From Euphorbia lathyris (lineage: Eukaryota > Streptophyta > Magnoliopsida > Malpighiales > Euphorbiaceae): 64,000 bases of DNA. The stretch is taken from NCBI RefSeq assembly GCF_963576675.1, contig NC_088913.1:14955001-15019000 (forward strand), in the 5' to 3' direction. A program made the translations under genes and the position numbers. Below the pieces are notes generated by a model. It searched no databases. It saw only the letters and a list, made by a program, of their open reading frames with translations, and was not told where the DNA came from. The first letter of the stretch is position 1, and every line of letters begins with the position of its first letter. Below, in pieces: positions 1 to 11,571 of this stretch.

Positions 1-338
1 ATATATAAAGAATAATAAGCTGAGGAAAATTAACGGCACAGCGCGGGCACACAACGGCATCCCGCACGCGGACGACGATGGTCGAACGCCCGCTTGACGG
101 CTCGAGACGTGCGCGCGGCGTCCGTCGGACGCACCGCGAGTGGCACGCTCTCGACACCCGAGCAATGCCTGGGACCGCTGGCGGTGCGCGCCCTCGTAGG
201 CCGTTGAGCACACGTGCCTGGCAGCGCGAGGCGCGCGTTCGGCGGCCGCGACGTGCGAGCGTCTAGCTGCACGGAACGCGCGCTCGGCGGCCACGGAGTG
301 CACGCGTCCGACGGTGCGGGGCATGCCCCGGGAGTCAC

Positions 339-563
339 CGGGCGGACACCCAACCACGTCGGGCGAACGCCCAACGCGTCGGGCGGACGCCCGACGAGGG
401 TTGGGCGATCACCCAACGCCGTTGGGCGATCGCCCAACGAAAGTTGGGCGATCGCCCAACATTGTTGGGCGGCCGCCCAACTATTGTTGGGCGGCCGCCC
501 AACTCATGTTGGGTGGCCACCCAACCACAATGGGCGACGCCCAATTTTTTTTGGGCGTCGCCC
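339..563. promoter_or_regulatory. Array of 11 phased GGGCG..CGCCC palindromes in the LTR U3
   Basis: Eleven dyad-symmetric boxes of the form (TT)GGGCGNNCGCCC(AA) follow one another. Their centres fall at about 345, 366, 386, 408, 429, 451, 472, 494, 516, 537 and 558, steps of 20-22 bp. The central dinucleotide varies (GA, GG, AT, GC), and the last two boxes have an odd-length centre. The array ends 23 bp before the TATA box, the position of proximal promoter elements. Similar arrays sit in every LTR of the family. Protein binding is inferred; structure-forming DNA is an alternative. Confidence 0.85.
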
Positions 564-585
564 ATTGTTCCAGGATCCGTTTCCC

Positions 586-592
586 TATATAA
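586..592 (+). promoter_or_regulatory. TATA box of the element A LTR promoter
   Basis: TATATAA lies in the context CCCTATATAAGGG, directly downstream of the palindrome array. The same sequence is kept at 16813-16819 and, on the minus strand, at 23633-23639 and 40604-40610; O has TATAAAA at 48960-48966. Transcription should start about 30 bp downstream, defining the U3/R boundary. Confidence 0.8.
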
Positions 593-1289
593 GGGCACGG
601 ATCCCAAGGAAAAAAGGGGAGAGGAGAAAAAGGAGGAAGCCTTTTTGGGGGAAAAACTTTCTCACTCTAAACATTTTTAGAGAGAGAGAGAGTGGATTTT
701 TTGAGAAAAATATCTTTTTTTCTCAAAAATTCCAAATTTCCTAAGTTCAATTTTTACTAAATTTTTATTAATATCGGGAGCGCGCGGTTCGTGGAATCAA
801 TCGGCTTCGACTGTCAGATACCGAATCAAAGGTATTATCCGAGGACTAGACTCTTTATTTTATTTAATTTATTCTCTCCTTCTATTTTTTTTTATGCTAT
901 AGTTTTTATTCCTTTAGTTATTTATTTATTTTGTCACGTTTTATTTAATTAACGTATTTATTTAATTTTCGTTTCGTGTTAAATAAAATTCGGTTTTGTT
1001 TTAAAATAAAAACCTCGTTTTGGATATCCCAATACGAACCATGATCCGATAAAAAGGTAGTTCGGGTATCAAAAATGTTGTAATTATAAGTTTTTAAATT
1101 TAAAAGAGGTTTCCAAATAACATTTTAAAATAAAAACTTCGTTTTAGGAACTTCCGTGTTCGGCTATGATCCATCTTTGGTAGTTCGGAAGTCCAAAACG
1201 ATTGAATTAGATTTAACTTAAAGCTTTTGAATAAATCTGGAAAATATTGAAGTGCTGCTGTAATTTGCCAATTCTGTCACTAAATGCTG

Positions 1290-1316
1290 TTTACCGACGG
1301 ATTCTCCGTCGGTAAA
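1290..1316 (+). other. Conserved 12-bp-stem hairpin in the LTR R-U5 region
   Basis: TTTACCGACGGA (1290-1301) and its reverse complement (1305-1316) flank a 3-base loop. The hairpin is kept in both B LTRs with a changed loop, and in the older O LTR near 49630-49656 with one stem mismatch. It lies in the transcribed part of the LTR. Function unknown. Confidence 0.6.
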
Positions 1317-2141
1317 TCTGCCAAAATGTAAAAAATGCCATTTCAGTCCCTTTTTCTTAACTTTTAGACTTTTAATCCTTAGTATATATATATATAATTA
1401 TGTAATATATTCTTTTCAAATTGTTTTAAAACTTTAACATATATAATTATTTTAGGAGATTGGTATTCCATTTTTATTCTAATTTTTTGTATATGTACAT
1501 ATTACTTTCTTTTTTATTATTACATTAAATTCTATTTTAAATGTTATTTACTTGGGCATTTTGGGAGATAATTAGTAGATATTGGGGGATGAATATATAG
1601 TCTTTTTGACATTAGGATTATATTAGTTATGTATATATGTATATAGTTTTGGGGTATATTTGGGTTGTCTTAATTATTGTTAAATAAAATTATTTTGAGT
1701 AATAAATGCTATTTTCTTATTTATGAATTTCATTCACTATTTTCTTATGTTTAAAGTATAAATATATTATTTTCATTATTCTTTCTTATATATGTATTAG
1801 ATAGTATATTTTCTTTTACTCTTATTTTATGTCTTTTGGGCTAAAATGTGTAAATATATATCTATATTATTTTCTTTATTTCTTTTGGTCATTTATAAGT
1901 CCATGTTTCAAATGGGCTTCACTTGGAAAAATTAATTTTTGGGCCTAAATGTGTTTATTGATGTAATTATAATAGTTAGAGAGTCCATTAAATAAGTGGG
2001 GAAAATAAATCACAAAAAGAGAGTTTTCAATTAAATTATTTAAGCTAATGAGCTTTCTTAGATTTATAATGTAGATAAATAGAGTCATTTTTGTTGATAT
2101 TTTAAATCGTTTTCAAAACACCACGCTTTAAAACCTTGGTC

Positions 2142-2379
2142 CGTTCCAACGACGGATTAAGCGAACATTGTAATTAAAATCGTTTTCGTTGTAAACAAGG
2201 AGTTTTGAATCGTTTTCTTAAAGAATTTGTACAAAGTAAAATTGACTTGTATGTTTAACCATGTTTTCTCATTAAAGGGTTTTCATCTCAAACGTTTTCA
2301 AATACTCGAGTCGTTCCAACGGCGATTCGGGTAAACTTCATCAAACGGGGTTTTAAAACGCACCTAAATCGTTCCAACG
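2142..2379. repeat. Three copies of CGTTCCAACG in the LTR U5
   Basis: The partly palindromic decamer CGTTCCAACG occurs at 2142-2151, 2312-2321 and 2370-2379, followed each time by ACGG, GCGA or ACGA. All three copies are kept at equivalent places in both B LTRs and in the O LTR. The copy at 2312 contains AACGG, the core of the plant mitosis-specific activator element bound by MYB3R factors; that link is only suggestive. Confidence 0.5.
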
Positions 2380-2959
2380 ACGATTAAGGTGCGAACCATG
2401 TAAATAAATCCGTTTTTGGGAAGTAAGTTAGTGTAGAATAGACACACAACATAACCTTTAATTACGGTTGTAAATAAATCACTTCTTTCCTCCCCCTCTC
2501 TGTGTATGTATAAACATAAACGGGTGATTCTTTACTGATGTGGTTTTTCAATATCATATGCTCAAACGGTTTCTAAAAAGAGAAAGAAAAGGGTTTCAAA
2601 TGAATTTTAAACTTAAAAAAGTATACGATTAGTCCGTTATCGCCTACCATGCTGAGTAGGAGGCCGGTGGTTCATAACCGGGCGATGTCGGGGTTCCTAG
2701 TAGCCTTTCTTCGGAAAGGAGCTAGCCTTCTCGGCTCGTACCTAAGTTTCCCGAACCCACACCGGTCTCCCGCAAGGGATCGGTGTTCATTTTCCTATTC
2801 GTGGGTGGCGACTCTTCCATATCTCCGAGCTCCGGTCCTGCCGAGCAGCTTGATTCCGCGGTTGGTTGCTTTCGGCGCCAATCACCGCTTACGTCGCCAT
2901 GAGGTTGTCCACCCCCCGGTCCGCCCGGGAGATTAGGCCGCGGCACCTCGTCTAACAAG

Positions 2960-2977
2960 TGGCGACTCTGCTGGGGA
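2960..2977 (+). other. Primer-binding site of element A
   Basis: TGGCGACTCTGCTGGGGA begins two bases after the LTR end. It starts with the TGG expected from the CCA end of a tRNA and resembles the tRNA-Arg-type sites reported for Ogre/Tat elements; the tRNA identity was not verified. Confidence 0.85.
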
Positions 2978-5046
2978 AGCGAGAAATTTGATTCCGGAAG
3001 GCATGCACTAAGCCCTTAACGAGGACGGATCGATTTACTTCTTTTCGTATGCATTCACGAGCATTATTGCAAACCCTTTGGGTAATTTCCGCGAAACCTC
3101 TAGCGAGAGTCCATTCGTCGCTCGAAAGAGGATAGCGTAAGTTCCCCCTTACAGTAAGGCGCCAGAGGGTCCCCATCCATTCGTTAGGGGCGAATCTGTG
3201 CGGTCCTGTGAGGTCCCGCGGTCAGCCGTGTCAGCATATAGTAGCCTTAGAAGTTTCCATAGGATTACCCGTTACTATTTTTGATGTAATAAATGAATCA
3301 GTTCGTGTTTTCAAACCGCCATGATACGTGTCTAATCCTAAACTATGTAAAGAAAATGAGACGACGCGTTAATATATACTCATGAATCGACATACTAGTT
3401 ACCCTAAAACATCGAAACGATTTGAACTAAAGACGACTTAGTCATCTCATATGAATGAACATGTGCGACCCGCCTTGTCCCTTTCGGTATCCCGACGAAG
3501 GCACGTGTTCAGGAAATACGTTATGACGTAAGCACGTATTAGTATGAATCGGTTCGGTGTTAAGGATAGTTACATTTCGATACAAGAGACTATATTAACG
3601 GTAGCCGTTATTCACATTCTTTAAATAAATTGGGATGAAACGAGATCACGACGAAACGAAAACGAAGAACATTTCTGTTTCGAACGACCTTGTTGTAACG
3701 TGAAAAGTTTCGCATAAGTAGCCCGTCCCTTCCGAATAAAAGACGAGCTTTTACGTTATGCCTTGCGTCATTCTTAAGAGAAATGGACGTGTCCGCAAAA
3801 GGTGACTAAGAAAGGAAAAATGAACTAAGACCAAAATCATTCCGAATCTGCGATATATGTCAATCTCGAGAGTAGTTAAAGAAAATAAACCGATACCGTT
3901 GAATACGTGCCCCGAACGAGTGTATACCCCGTTTAAAATCTCGAAGCCGAATCAAGCCAAACCATATAATTGCGCCATATGGACGAGACTGCGGGTTTTG
4001 ACTAACGACTCGATCATTTCGACCGTTACCAAAACTGCAAGAAATATGGCCCGATGTACGTGTTTGCTTAAATCGTGCCTAAAGGAAAGAGAACGGTGAT
4101 GTCCTCGCTTTGAATAAACACGCGATTCAACGAAATGTTTATTTTCTATAACCACACTGAGATGATATATCCCGTGGAGTGGGAGGAACAAAGAGTTGTA
4201 ATTAGCCGAAAGATTATCGTGCGCTCAAAATAAGACTCGCCGTCTTTTCACATAGCGAAATGAGCAAACGGATCCTCGACGCTAAGAACAAACGCGTTAC
4301 GCGATGAGTCCGTTCCCTAAAATAAAATCCAAAAGTGATTCCATCACTAAATAAACACGTGGTTACGTCTCTCGATAGATCCAAAAGGTCCCGTTGTAAT
4401 CCAAAAATCGAGACACGAACCCACGCGAACAAAAGGGAACGAGTCATTGATAATAACGAACGATTGGACTAGAAGAATAACTCGAACCACGTCTAAAAAC
4501 TGAGATGCGCTCAAAGGGAGTCAAAACCCGAATTAATGCGTCTCACGAAAGGACGACAGACGAGTTATTCTGAAAGAACAATCCAACTTGGTCGATCTCT
4601 TAGTCACTGAACGCTGATACGTCAAAACGAACTGTATTGTCTGATGAATGATTTATTTTTCCGCAATAATCGACGGCATCACGCGTCCCCTGGACCGCAA
4701 TGTGAGCCCCAAACCCAAAATCCTAGGAAAGAGACCTGGACCAACGAGTGTGTGGAGGAATAAGGGTGGAAGAGAGATGTTGTGATACATGTAAATGGAA
4801 CTAATGTTTGTTCTTCTTATCTTGTAATCGTAAATAAATAAACGCACACACCACGAATCATGCATATAAAACCATGCACACATACTAATGGATACCATTC
4901 GCGCAGACGTCATCATTAAGCGGTTGTGGTTCCGTGAGAATAACTGGCTAGTCGGGCAGTTTGATCAGCTACAGATTGACGGTTCCGAATCGAGAGTAGT
5001 GGCTTCTGAATCATCTTCGTTCAAGGCAGCTTAATATTCAGTCAAT
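2978..5046 (+). other. Untranslated leader of element A
   Basis: About 2.07 kb between the primer-binding site and the gag start codon. Only short scattered reading frames are present, with no recognisable product and no Ogre-type extra ORF upstream of gag. The same leader, nearly unchanged, is in B on the minus strand (36132-38202). It presumably carries packaging and dimerisation signals, but none can be pointed to. Confidence 0.7.
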
Positions 5047-7842
5047 ATGTCTACACCGGATGAGAGAATATCAAGGTCAGAAAGAGTGGTAAACAACCTC
5101 AACGATCAGTTAACCGCAATTTTAGTCCAGCTGGACGTGCTTGCAATTAAGAGTAACAAGAGTAGCAGTAAACCAGCTGAGAACATTATGAGCACGGGTC
5201 CCCGTTTTGGAGGTAACTATCAGGATTGCGTAACAAGCAGTTTGGGGAAGAGAAAGCAAAGGGAAGAGGAATGGAAGCAGCACATCACTCAGGAAGTGCA
5301 CGATCTATGTGGGGTAAGCTCTGGAGGTCAAGACTTTTATAATCTGAAAAACTATTCGTCGGCAACGGCTTTGCCTTTGAAGTTCCGGCTTCCTGACATG
5401 AAGAAGTTTGATGGAACTGGGGATCCTACCGCCCATGTGAACCAATATGTGGCAGCAATGGAGCACACAATTCTGACTGAGGAACAGATCTTGGGGCTGT
5501 TCAGTGCTTATCTGGAGGGGGGTGCCCTCGTGTGGTTTCATGCGTTGCCACTGGTGACAAAGAAGGATTGGAAGGAGTTAGCGAAGTCATTCATCGCTCA
5601 GTATAGTTTTAACACCATGTTGGAAGTCACTTTGAAAGATTTAGAGAGCACTAAGCAGCAGACTGGGGAATCCCTTTCAGACTTCGTGAAGAGATGGAGG
5701 GCTAAGGCCGCGGTCATGAAACAGAAGCCGCTTGAGCAAGATCAGATCCGAATGGTGATTGGCAATACGTTGCCGTACATTAAGAATGAGTTGAGATATA
5801 TGCCGTTCACAGATTTCAATCAGATGTATAGTTGTGCCTTGACTGTCGAAGGCGATGGGGAGCCGAAGAAAGCTTATACCAAGTGGACGAAGTCTGGATA
5901 TAGTGCCGGAGGGCCTAGCGCGAGTACGGAATCTGCGACAGTGAAAGTGGTTGATCTTAATGCTATCGAAAAGAGGCGGTTCGCCAAATTCAATCAGACT
6001 TACGCAAAGGTTTTTGAACGTCTGCAGAAGAAGGGGTTGTTGAAAGCCCTTACCCCGTATAACAAAGCTCAACCTACTCCGCAGATTCAGGCTAGAGGGT
6101 ATAGTGAATTCCACAGCAGTTATGGACATACGATTGAGAATTGCGAGAGGTTGAAACACGAAATCCAATATTTGATTGAGGAGAAGAAGATAGCTGATCC
6201 TTCGTCAGCAAACCCTTCCATTAGGCGCAATCCATTGCCTAATCATAGGGTGAGCGTGATCGGAGTTGGTTTGACGGAAACTGTAGTGATGGAATCTTTT
6301 GAGGAAGATGTAGAGGAGTTGTTGGACTCCGTCGAAAGAAGCAATGTGGGAAATGGTTTGTATGTATCCTTCTTGGGTAAGGAACAAGAGGACGAACCAA
6401 TGGAGGAAGGATCAGATGGTGGAGCACCATATGATGAGGATAGTGCCGAAGAGACCGGAGAAGGGTCGTCTCGGACTATCGTGCCTAATTTGGGTTTGTT
6501 CAGTGGAGGAAGGGATCCCGAAGTGCACTTGCGTGAGTATATGCACGACATGTTTATTGAATCCTTCGGGGTAGATGAAATTGCTCAGTGGTTCCACCAT
6601 TCACTGATAGGTGAGCCTTTGCAATGGTTCCATTCATTGCCCGACTCTTGCAAGCACGATTGGGATCGGTTGTCGGATTTGTTTCTTGAAAAGTATCAGA
6701 GAGCTGAGGATAGAACCGCGGAGCACTTTGCAATGCAGATTGGACCCATCAAGCGTCCATTGCCAAGGATGAGCAAGTATAACGGCAATAAGGACCCTAT
6801 GGAGCACCTTCACTTTTATTTATCGGCTATGACAGCCTTGGGTTTCAAAGAGGAAGAGATCACTAGCTTGTTTTATAATTCATTGATGGGTGAACCGCTG
6901 ATGTGGTACATGTCACTGCCGATGTATGTTAAGACCGATTAGGCAGCTATGACGAAGAGATTTATCAAGGAATATGCGGTATGGATGCTAACAGAGCAAA
7001 CTCCTGATTCCCCATCTTACCAAACACCTGATGCGGTGTTAGCAATGCCTAGGTATGGTGGATACCGGGATCCTGTAGAGCATGCGAGGATATTCCGCGA
7101 TCATATGTATAACGCTGGATTCCCATAATGTGAGTTGCATGAACATTTTCCGGAAACCTTGATGGGAGAAGCCTTATTGTGGCATCAGGGTCTGTCAGAG
7201 GAAGAGATGTGTCATTGGGTACCACTCAGAAATGCCTTTGTGGCGAGATACGAAATGTACATTCCGTGGACGGGATCCCTGGATGATTTGGACAGGATTA
7301 GGCAATTCCCCGAGGAACATTTTGTGGATTATGCTAGGAGGTGGAGGCACCGTTATGAGCAGTGTAATGAGACAATGAGCGATAAGGTGCAGCTTATGTG
7401 CATACATCGAGGCGTTATTCCGTTGGCCGCAAGGAGGATGAGCCGGGTGTCCCTCCGTGACTATGACGAGTTGATAGGTTGGGCCTTGTATGGATCAGCG
7501 GATCCCTTTTTCCTGAATCCAAGTGTTCCTCACGTCATGGATTTGATGGTCGTAGACATTTGGGCGAGTTCCTCGGACGAGGAGGATGCCAATCGGAAGA
7601 TCCCTATCAACATTTGGGACGATTCGGATGATGAGCCGGAAATTGCAGTAATGACGAGATCAGGTCGTGTGGCCGAAGGAAAGGCACCAATGGCAGAGAC
7701 TGAGATTGGAGAAGGGTCGGCTCCTAAGCCCGATGACCAAGTTCTTGAACAGTTGAAGAAGACGCAAGCTAAGTCTACGGTCTGGGAAGTTTTATGCCAT
7801 TCTAGGTACCATCGTGAAAATCTGATGAAAGAGTTGCAGAAT
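5047..7842 (+). pseudogene. gag: Element A gag, with four capsid-like modules and two stop codons
   Basis: Starts at ATG 5047, the same codon as in B. Capsid module 1 spans residues ~115-310 and has the Retrotrans_gag pattern (F-x-G-x-x-DP-x-x-H, later W-F-x-x-LP, then RRW-type C-terminal part). A zinc-knuckle-like motif follows at 353-366; it is C-x2-H-x4-H-x4-C in B and O, but A has serine at the first cysteine. After an acidic linker come three further capsid N-domain repeats at ~479-552, ~571-645 and ~664-737; the last is followed by its own C-domain-like RRW segment. Stops interrupt the frame at 6940-6942 (TAG, Trp codon in B) and at ~7126-7128 (TAA, Gln codon in B), so A makes no full Gag. 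Confidence 0.9.
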
Positions 7843-10800
7843 TTGAGGAAGCATTTTGTAAGCGAGGGGCATGGAAGGCCATATTCGGGAACGTCCGAGT
7901 CGTGGACTAGCACGGAAGGAAAGATTCTGCCAGGGTTTGAAATCTTCAATGATGTCGCCGACTGGGGCAAAGGAAAGGCAAGCTGCTTTGTCGAGGAGAT
8001 CATGATGGTGGATTCAAATGTCGAGGAGCAGGTCATTACCATTGAAGCGGCTACAGGAGCTGAAATTGAGCCTAGTACCTCGAGAGTATATGAGAAGTCC
8101 GAAGATATTGAGGATGAAAATTGTATTACTGCTTTGTTTGAGGCCGATGATGTAATCACCCACGCTATCAATGAAATGAATTCTGATTTTGCTTACTTGC
8201 TTGATGTTGATCATGATCATTCCATGCATTCTCATTCATATAACATGCCTACATTTGAAATCAATACAATAGAAATGTCCACTTTCAATCTTGGTACGGA
8301 TGAAAATCCTAAACTTATACAAATTGCTCAAGAATTAACTATTGAAGAGAGAAAAGAATTTGAGAGAATAATTAAAAAATACGAAATTGTATTCGCGTGG
8401 ACATACGAAGACATGCCTGGAATCGATCAATCAATCGTAACCCACCGTATTCCAACATATCCCGAGGCGAGGCCCGTAAAGCAGAAGCTCCGACGTATGA
8501 GACCCGAATGGGCAGATAAGATCAGAGAGGAAGTGAAGAAGCAGTTAGAAGCAGGATTCATCGAAGTGATCGACTACCCCCCTTGGGTCGCAAATGTAGT
8601 GCCCATTGCGAAAAAGGATGGCAAAGTGAGGATGTGCGTGGATTACAGAGATCTTAACAAGGCATGCCCCAAGGATGAGTTCGCCTTGCCTCATATCGAT
8701 GTATTGATCGACAGTGCAGCATCAAGCGTCTTACACACAAATGTGGATGGTTTCATGGGCTACATGCAAGTTCAGATGGCCGAAAAGCACAAAGCGAAAA
8801 CCTCGTTCACAACTGAGTGGGGAACATACTGTTACAGAGTGATGCCGTTTGGTTTGAAAAACGCCGGGGCAACCTATCAGAGAATGGCCACGGCACTGTT
8901 CCATGACATGATACACAAGGAGGTAGAAGTCTACGTGGATGACATGATGGTCAAATCAGAGACAAGAGAAGGGCATTTTGCCGCACTCGAGAAGTTTTTG
9001 GCCCGAATTGCAGAATTCAAGCTAAGGTTAAACCCGAAGAAGTGCTTTTTCGGCGTTTCGTCGGGGAAAATCTTAGGCTATGTAATCGGAAATAAGGGAA
9101 TCAAGGTGGATCCCGATAAAGTGAAGGCTATAAAGGAAATGCCAGCGCCGAGAAATGAGAAGGAAGTGAGGGGGTTTCTGGGGCAGGTTCAGTATATCAG
9201 CCGGTTCATAGCAAGACTCACCGCAATCTGCGAGCCAATATTTAAGTTGCTAAGGAAAGACCAACCCGTCGTTTGGAATGATAAGTGTCAACAAGCGTTG
9301 GAGAGTGTCCGAAGTTACTTGTCTAATCCGCCAGTGTTGAGACCGCCTAAACTAGGAAAGCCGCTTCTCCTCTATGTAGCGATTGAAGAGCGATCTATTG
9401 GAGCAATGTTGGCCCAAGAGGGAGACACCGGTGTGGAGCACGCGGTGTATTATTTGAGTAAGAAGTTCTTGGAGTATGAGCTCAAATACAACATGATCGA
9501 AAAGACATGTGTGGCAGTGGTGTGGTTGACGAAGAAACTGCGGCACTATTTCCAATCGTATAAAGTGATCATTATTTCTCGGATGGACCCCGTGAAGTAT
9601 CTGTACCGAACTCCATCCTTGACCGGGAAGTTAGCCCGATGGTTGTTGCTTTTGTCCGAGTTTGACATTGAATATGTGATGAAGAAGGTTATCAAAGGAA
9701 GGGCCGTGGCAGAGTTTCTGGCTAACCAACCCCTGAATGCAGAAGAGGAAGAAGTAAGCTATGATTTCCCCGATGAACATTTGAACGCAATCGAAGTCAT
9801 ACCATGGAAAATGTTCTTCGACGGAGCGGTTAATTCGAGTGGAGCCGGAGTAGGAGTGCTACTTATCTCACCGGAAGGAGAAAGAATCCCGATGGCGAAG
9901 AAGTTATCCTTCCCCCTTACCAATAATATGGCCGAATACGAAGCATGCATTTATGGTTTGGAGTCATTAGCAGCACTGGGAGCGTCATATGTCGAAATTT
10001 GGGGTGACTCCAAGTTGATCATCGAACAGGCACAAGGAAACTGGGAAGTGAGAGAAGAAAAGCTATGTCCGTATCTAGATCAGCTAGAAGGGTTGGCATT
10101 GAGATTCCAAGAATGTCGCTTCTATCACATTCCTCGAGCTCAGAATCAGGCCGCGGATGCCTTGGCCACTTTGGTGTCAGTTTGGGACAACCCCCCGGAA
10201 CCTTGCTTCGAAACCATTGGTATTGAGAAGATCTCACAAACCGTGCTACGAAGACGTAATGCTGTTAGGGGCAGATGAAAAACCGTGGTATTTCGATATC
10301 GTGAACTTCATGAAAAATGGAACATATCCGGCAGAGTCAGAACCTAGGGATCAAGCTGTTATTAGAAGGCTAGCTCGTCAGTTCGTCATCCACAACGACT
10401 TGCTTTACAAAAGGCACATTGACGGATTACAACTAAGATGCTTGGATGCGGGAGAAGCCCGCGAGGCGATGGAATCAGTACATTCGGGAATTTGTGGAGC
10501 CCATATGGGAGGAGCAGTACTAGCTAAGAAAATTATTAGGCAAGGCTTCTATTGGCTCACCATGGAAAGAGATTGTAACGAGTATGCGAAGAAATGTCAC
10601 GATTGTCAAATCCACGGCGATTGCAGTCATCTTCCGGCCATGGAACTACATGTGCTAGCACCTATTTGGCCATTCGCTGTCTGGGGCATTGACATCATTG
10701 GCGAAGTAAGGCCTAATGCTTCAAATGGACATAAGTTTATTGCAGTCGCCATCGATTATTTCACCAAGTGGGTAGAAGCAGAGTCGTTTAGCAAACTGGG

Positions 10801-11530
10801 ATCCAAGCAGATGAGGAAGTTCATTGAAAAACACTTGATCACCAGGTTCGGAGTGCCTCATCACATGATCACGGATAACGGAGTCTAGTTTCAGGGGGAA
10901 GTAAGGAATCTTTTCCGAGAATATGGCATTGAACATCACAGGTCTTCTCCATACCGTCCACAGGCTAATGGGGCAGTAGAAGCAGCTAATAAGAACCTTA
11001 AAAGGATCCTCGTAAAGACGGTAGAATCACATCGGAACTGGCATGAGCACCTCCCTCTCGCGTTGTGGGCTTATCGCACGACAGTCAGAACCTCGACTGG
11101 GGCAACACCATTCTCTTTGGTATATGGCACAGAAGCAGTTTTGCCGATTGAGATTGAAAAGCGATCGTTGAGAATCGCAGTGGAAGCAGAAATTCCCGAG
11201 ACGGAATGGGTAAAGAGGCGATGCGAGCAGTTGGCTTTAGTTGATGAGAAAAGGATGGAAGCCCTTTACCATGTACAGTTGTATCAAAGAAGGATGGCTC
11301 GGGCTTTCAATAAAAAAGTCAAGACCAGCCCTATCAAAGAAGGAGACTTGGTGCTGAAACAGATCCGTGTGACGCACACCGACCCGAGGGGGAAGTTCAG
11401 GCCTAACTGGGAAGGACCATTCGTCGTGAAGAAGATACTAAGCAAAGGAGCGGTGAAGTTAACCACTATGGACGGCATGGAGTTCTCCGAACCTATCAAT
11501 CTGGATAGGCTTAAGAAATACTTTTCGTAA
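7843..11530 (+). pseudogene. pol: Element A pol (RT, RNase H, aRNase H, integrase), protease deleted
   Basis: At 7843-7845 the frame jumps in phase over the 747 bp that encode the aspartic protease in O and B, joined at a 3-base TTG microhomology. Reverse transcriptase follows, with YVDD at 8932-8943. Next is a degenerate first RNase H/tether (~9330-9730), then an archaeal-type RNase H (~9800-10190; F-D-G, AEYEA, GDSK, ADAL motifs). Integrase (~10250-11528) has the HHCC finger and D-D-E residues. An extra C in the run near 10193 shifts the frame, and CAG has become TAG at 10886-10888. Integrase ends in a basic tail without a chromodomain. Defective by at least three independent lesions. Confidence 0.9.
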
Positions 11531-11571
11531 AAAAAAAAAAAAAAAAGAGAAAAAATAAAGAAAAATTCCCG

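Larger units (their letters stand above)
1..2957 (+). repeat. 5' LTR of element A (left end outside the window)
   Basis: The terminus ends in CA at 2957, just before the primer-binding site. Comparison with the LTR starting TGTAGACACC at 16144 shows that window base 1 corresponds to LTR base 82, so the full LTR was about 3.04 kb. U3 is extremely GC-rich up to about 570 and contains a palindrome array; a TATA box at 586 sets the start near 615-620, leaving an unusually long AT-rich R-U5 of about 2.3 kb. The GC-rich 3' end (2640-2957) is conserved in all copies. GC-rich reading frames here have no codon-like conservation and are not genes. Confidence 0.93.

Noticed and set aside
30..744. Several long GC-rich reading frames on both strands
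   Set aside because: They lie in LTR U3 and its palindrome array. Stop codons are rare only because the DNA is GC-rich, frames overlap on both strands, and copies at 16120-16755, 23530-24155 and 40668-41350 are not conserved as proteins.
2649..2958. Frames at the LTR 3' end (also 21205-21565, 38198-38531 and 50912-51144)
   Set aside because: Conserved as LTR DNA up to the primer site; the frame is not preserved selectively and continues into non-coding sequence.
3857..4916. Small frames in the leader, considered as an Ogre-type ORF upstream of gag
   Set aside because: All under 90 codons, on both strands, without similarity to a known domain.
11063..11530. Possible chromodomain at the integrase C-terminus
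   Set aside because: The tail ends shortly after a typical LRWEGPF-like segment (PNWEGPF) and SEPxNLDRLKKYFS; no chromodomain aromatic cage residues are seen.
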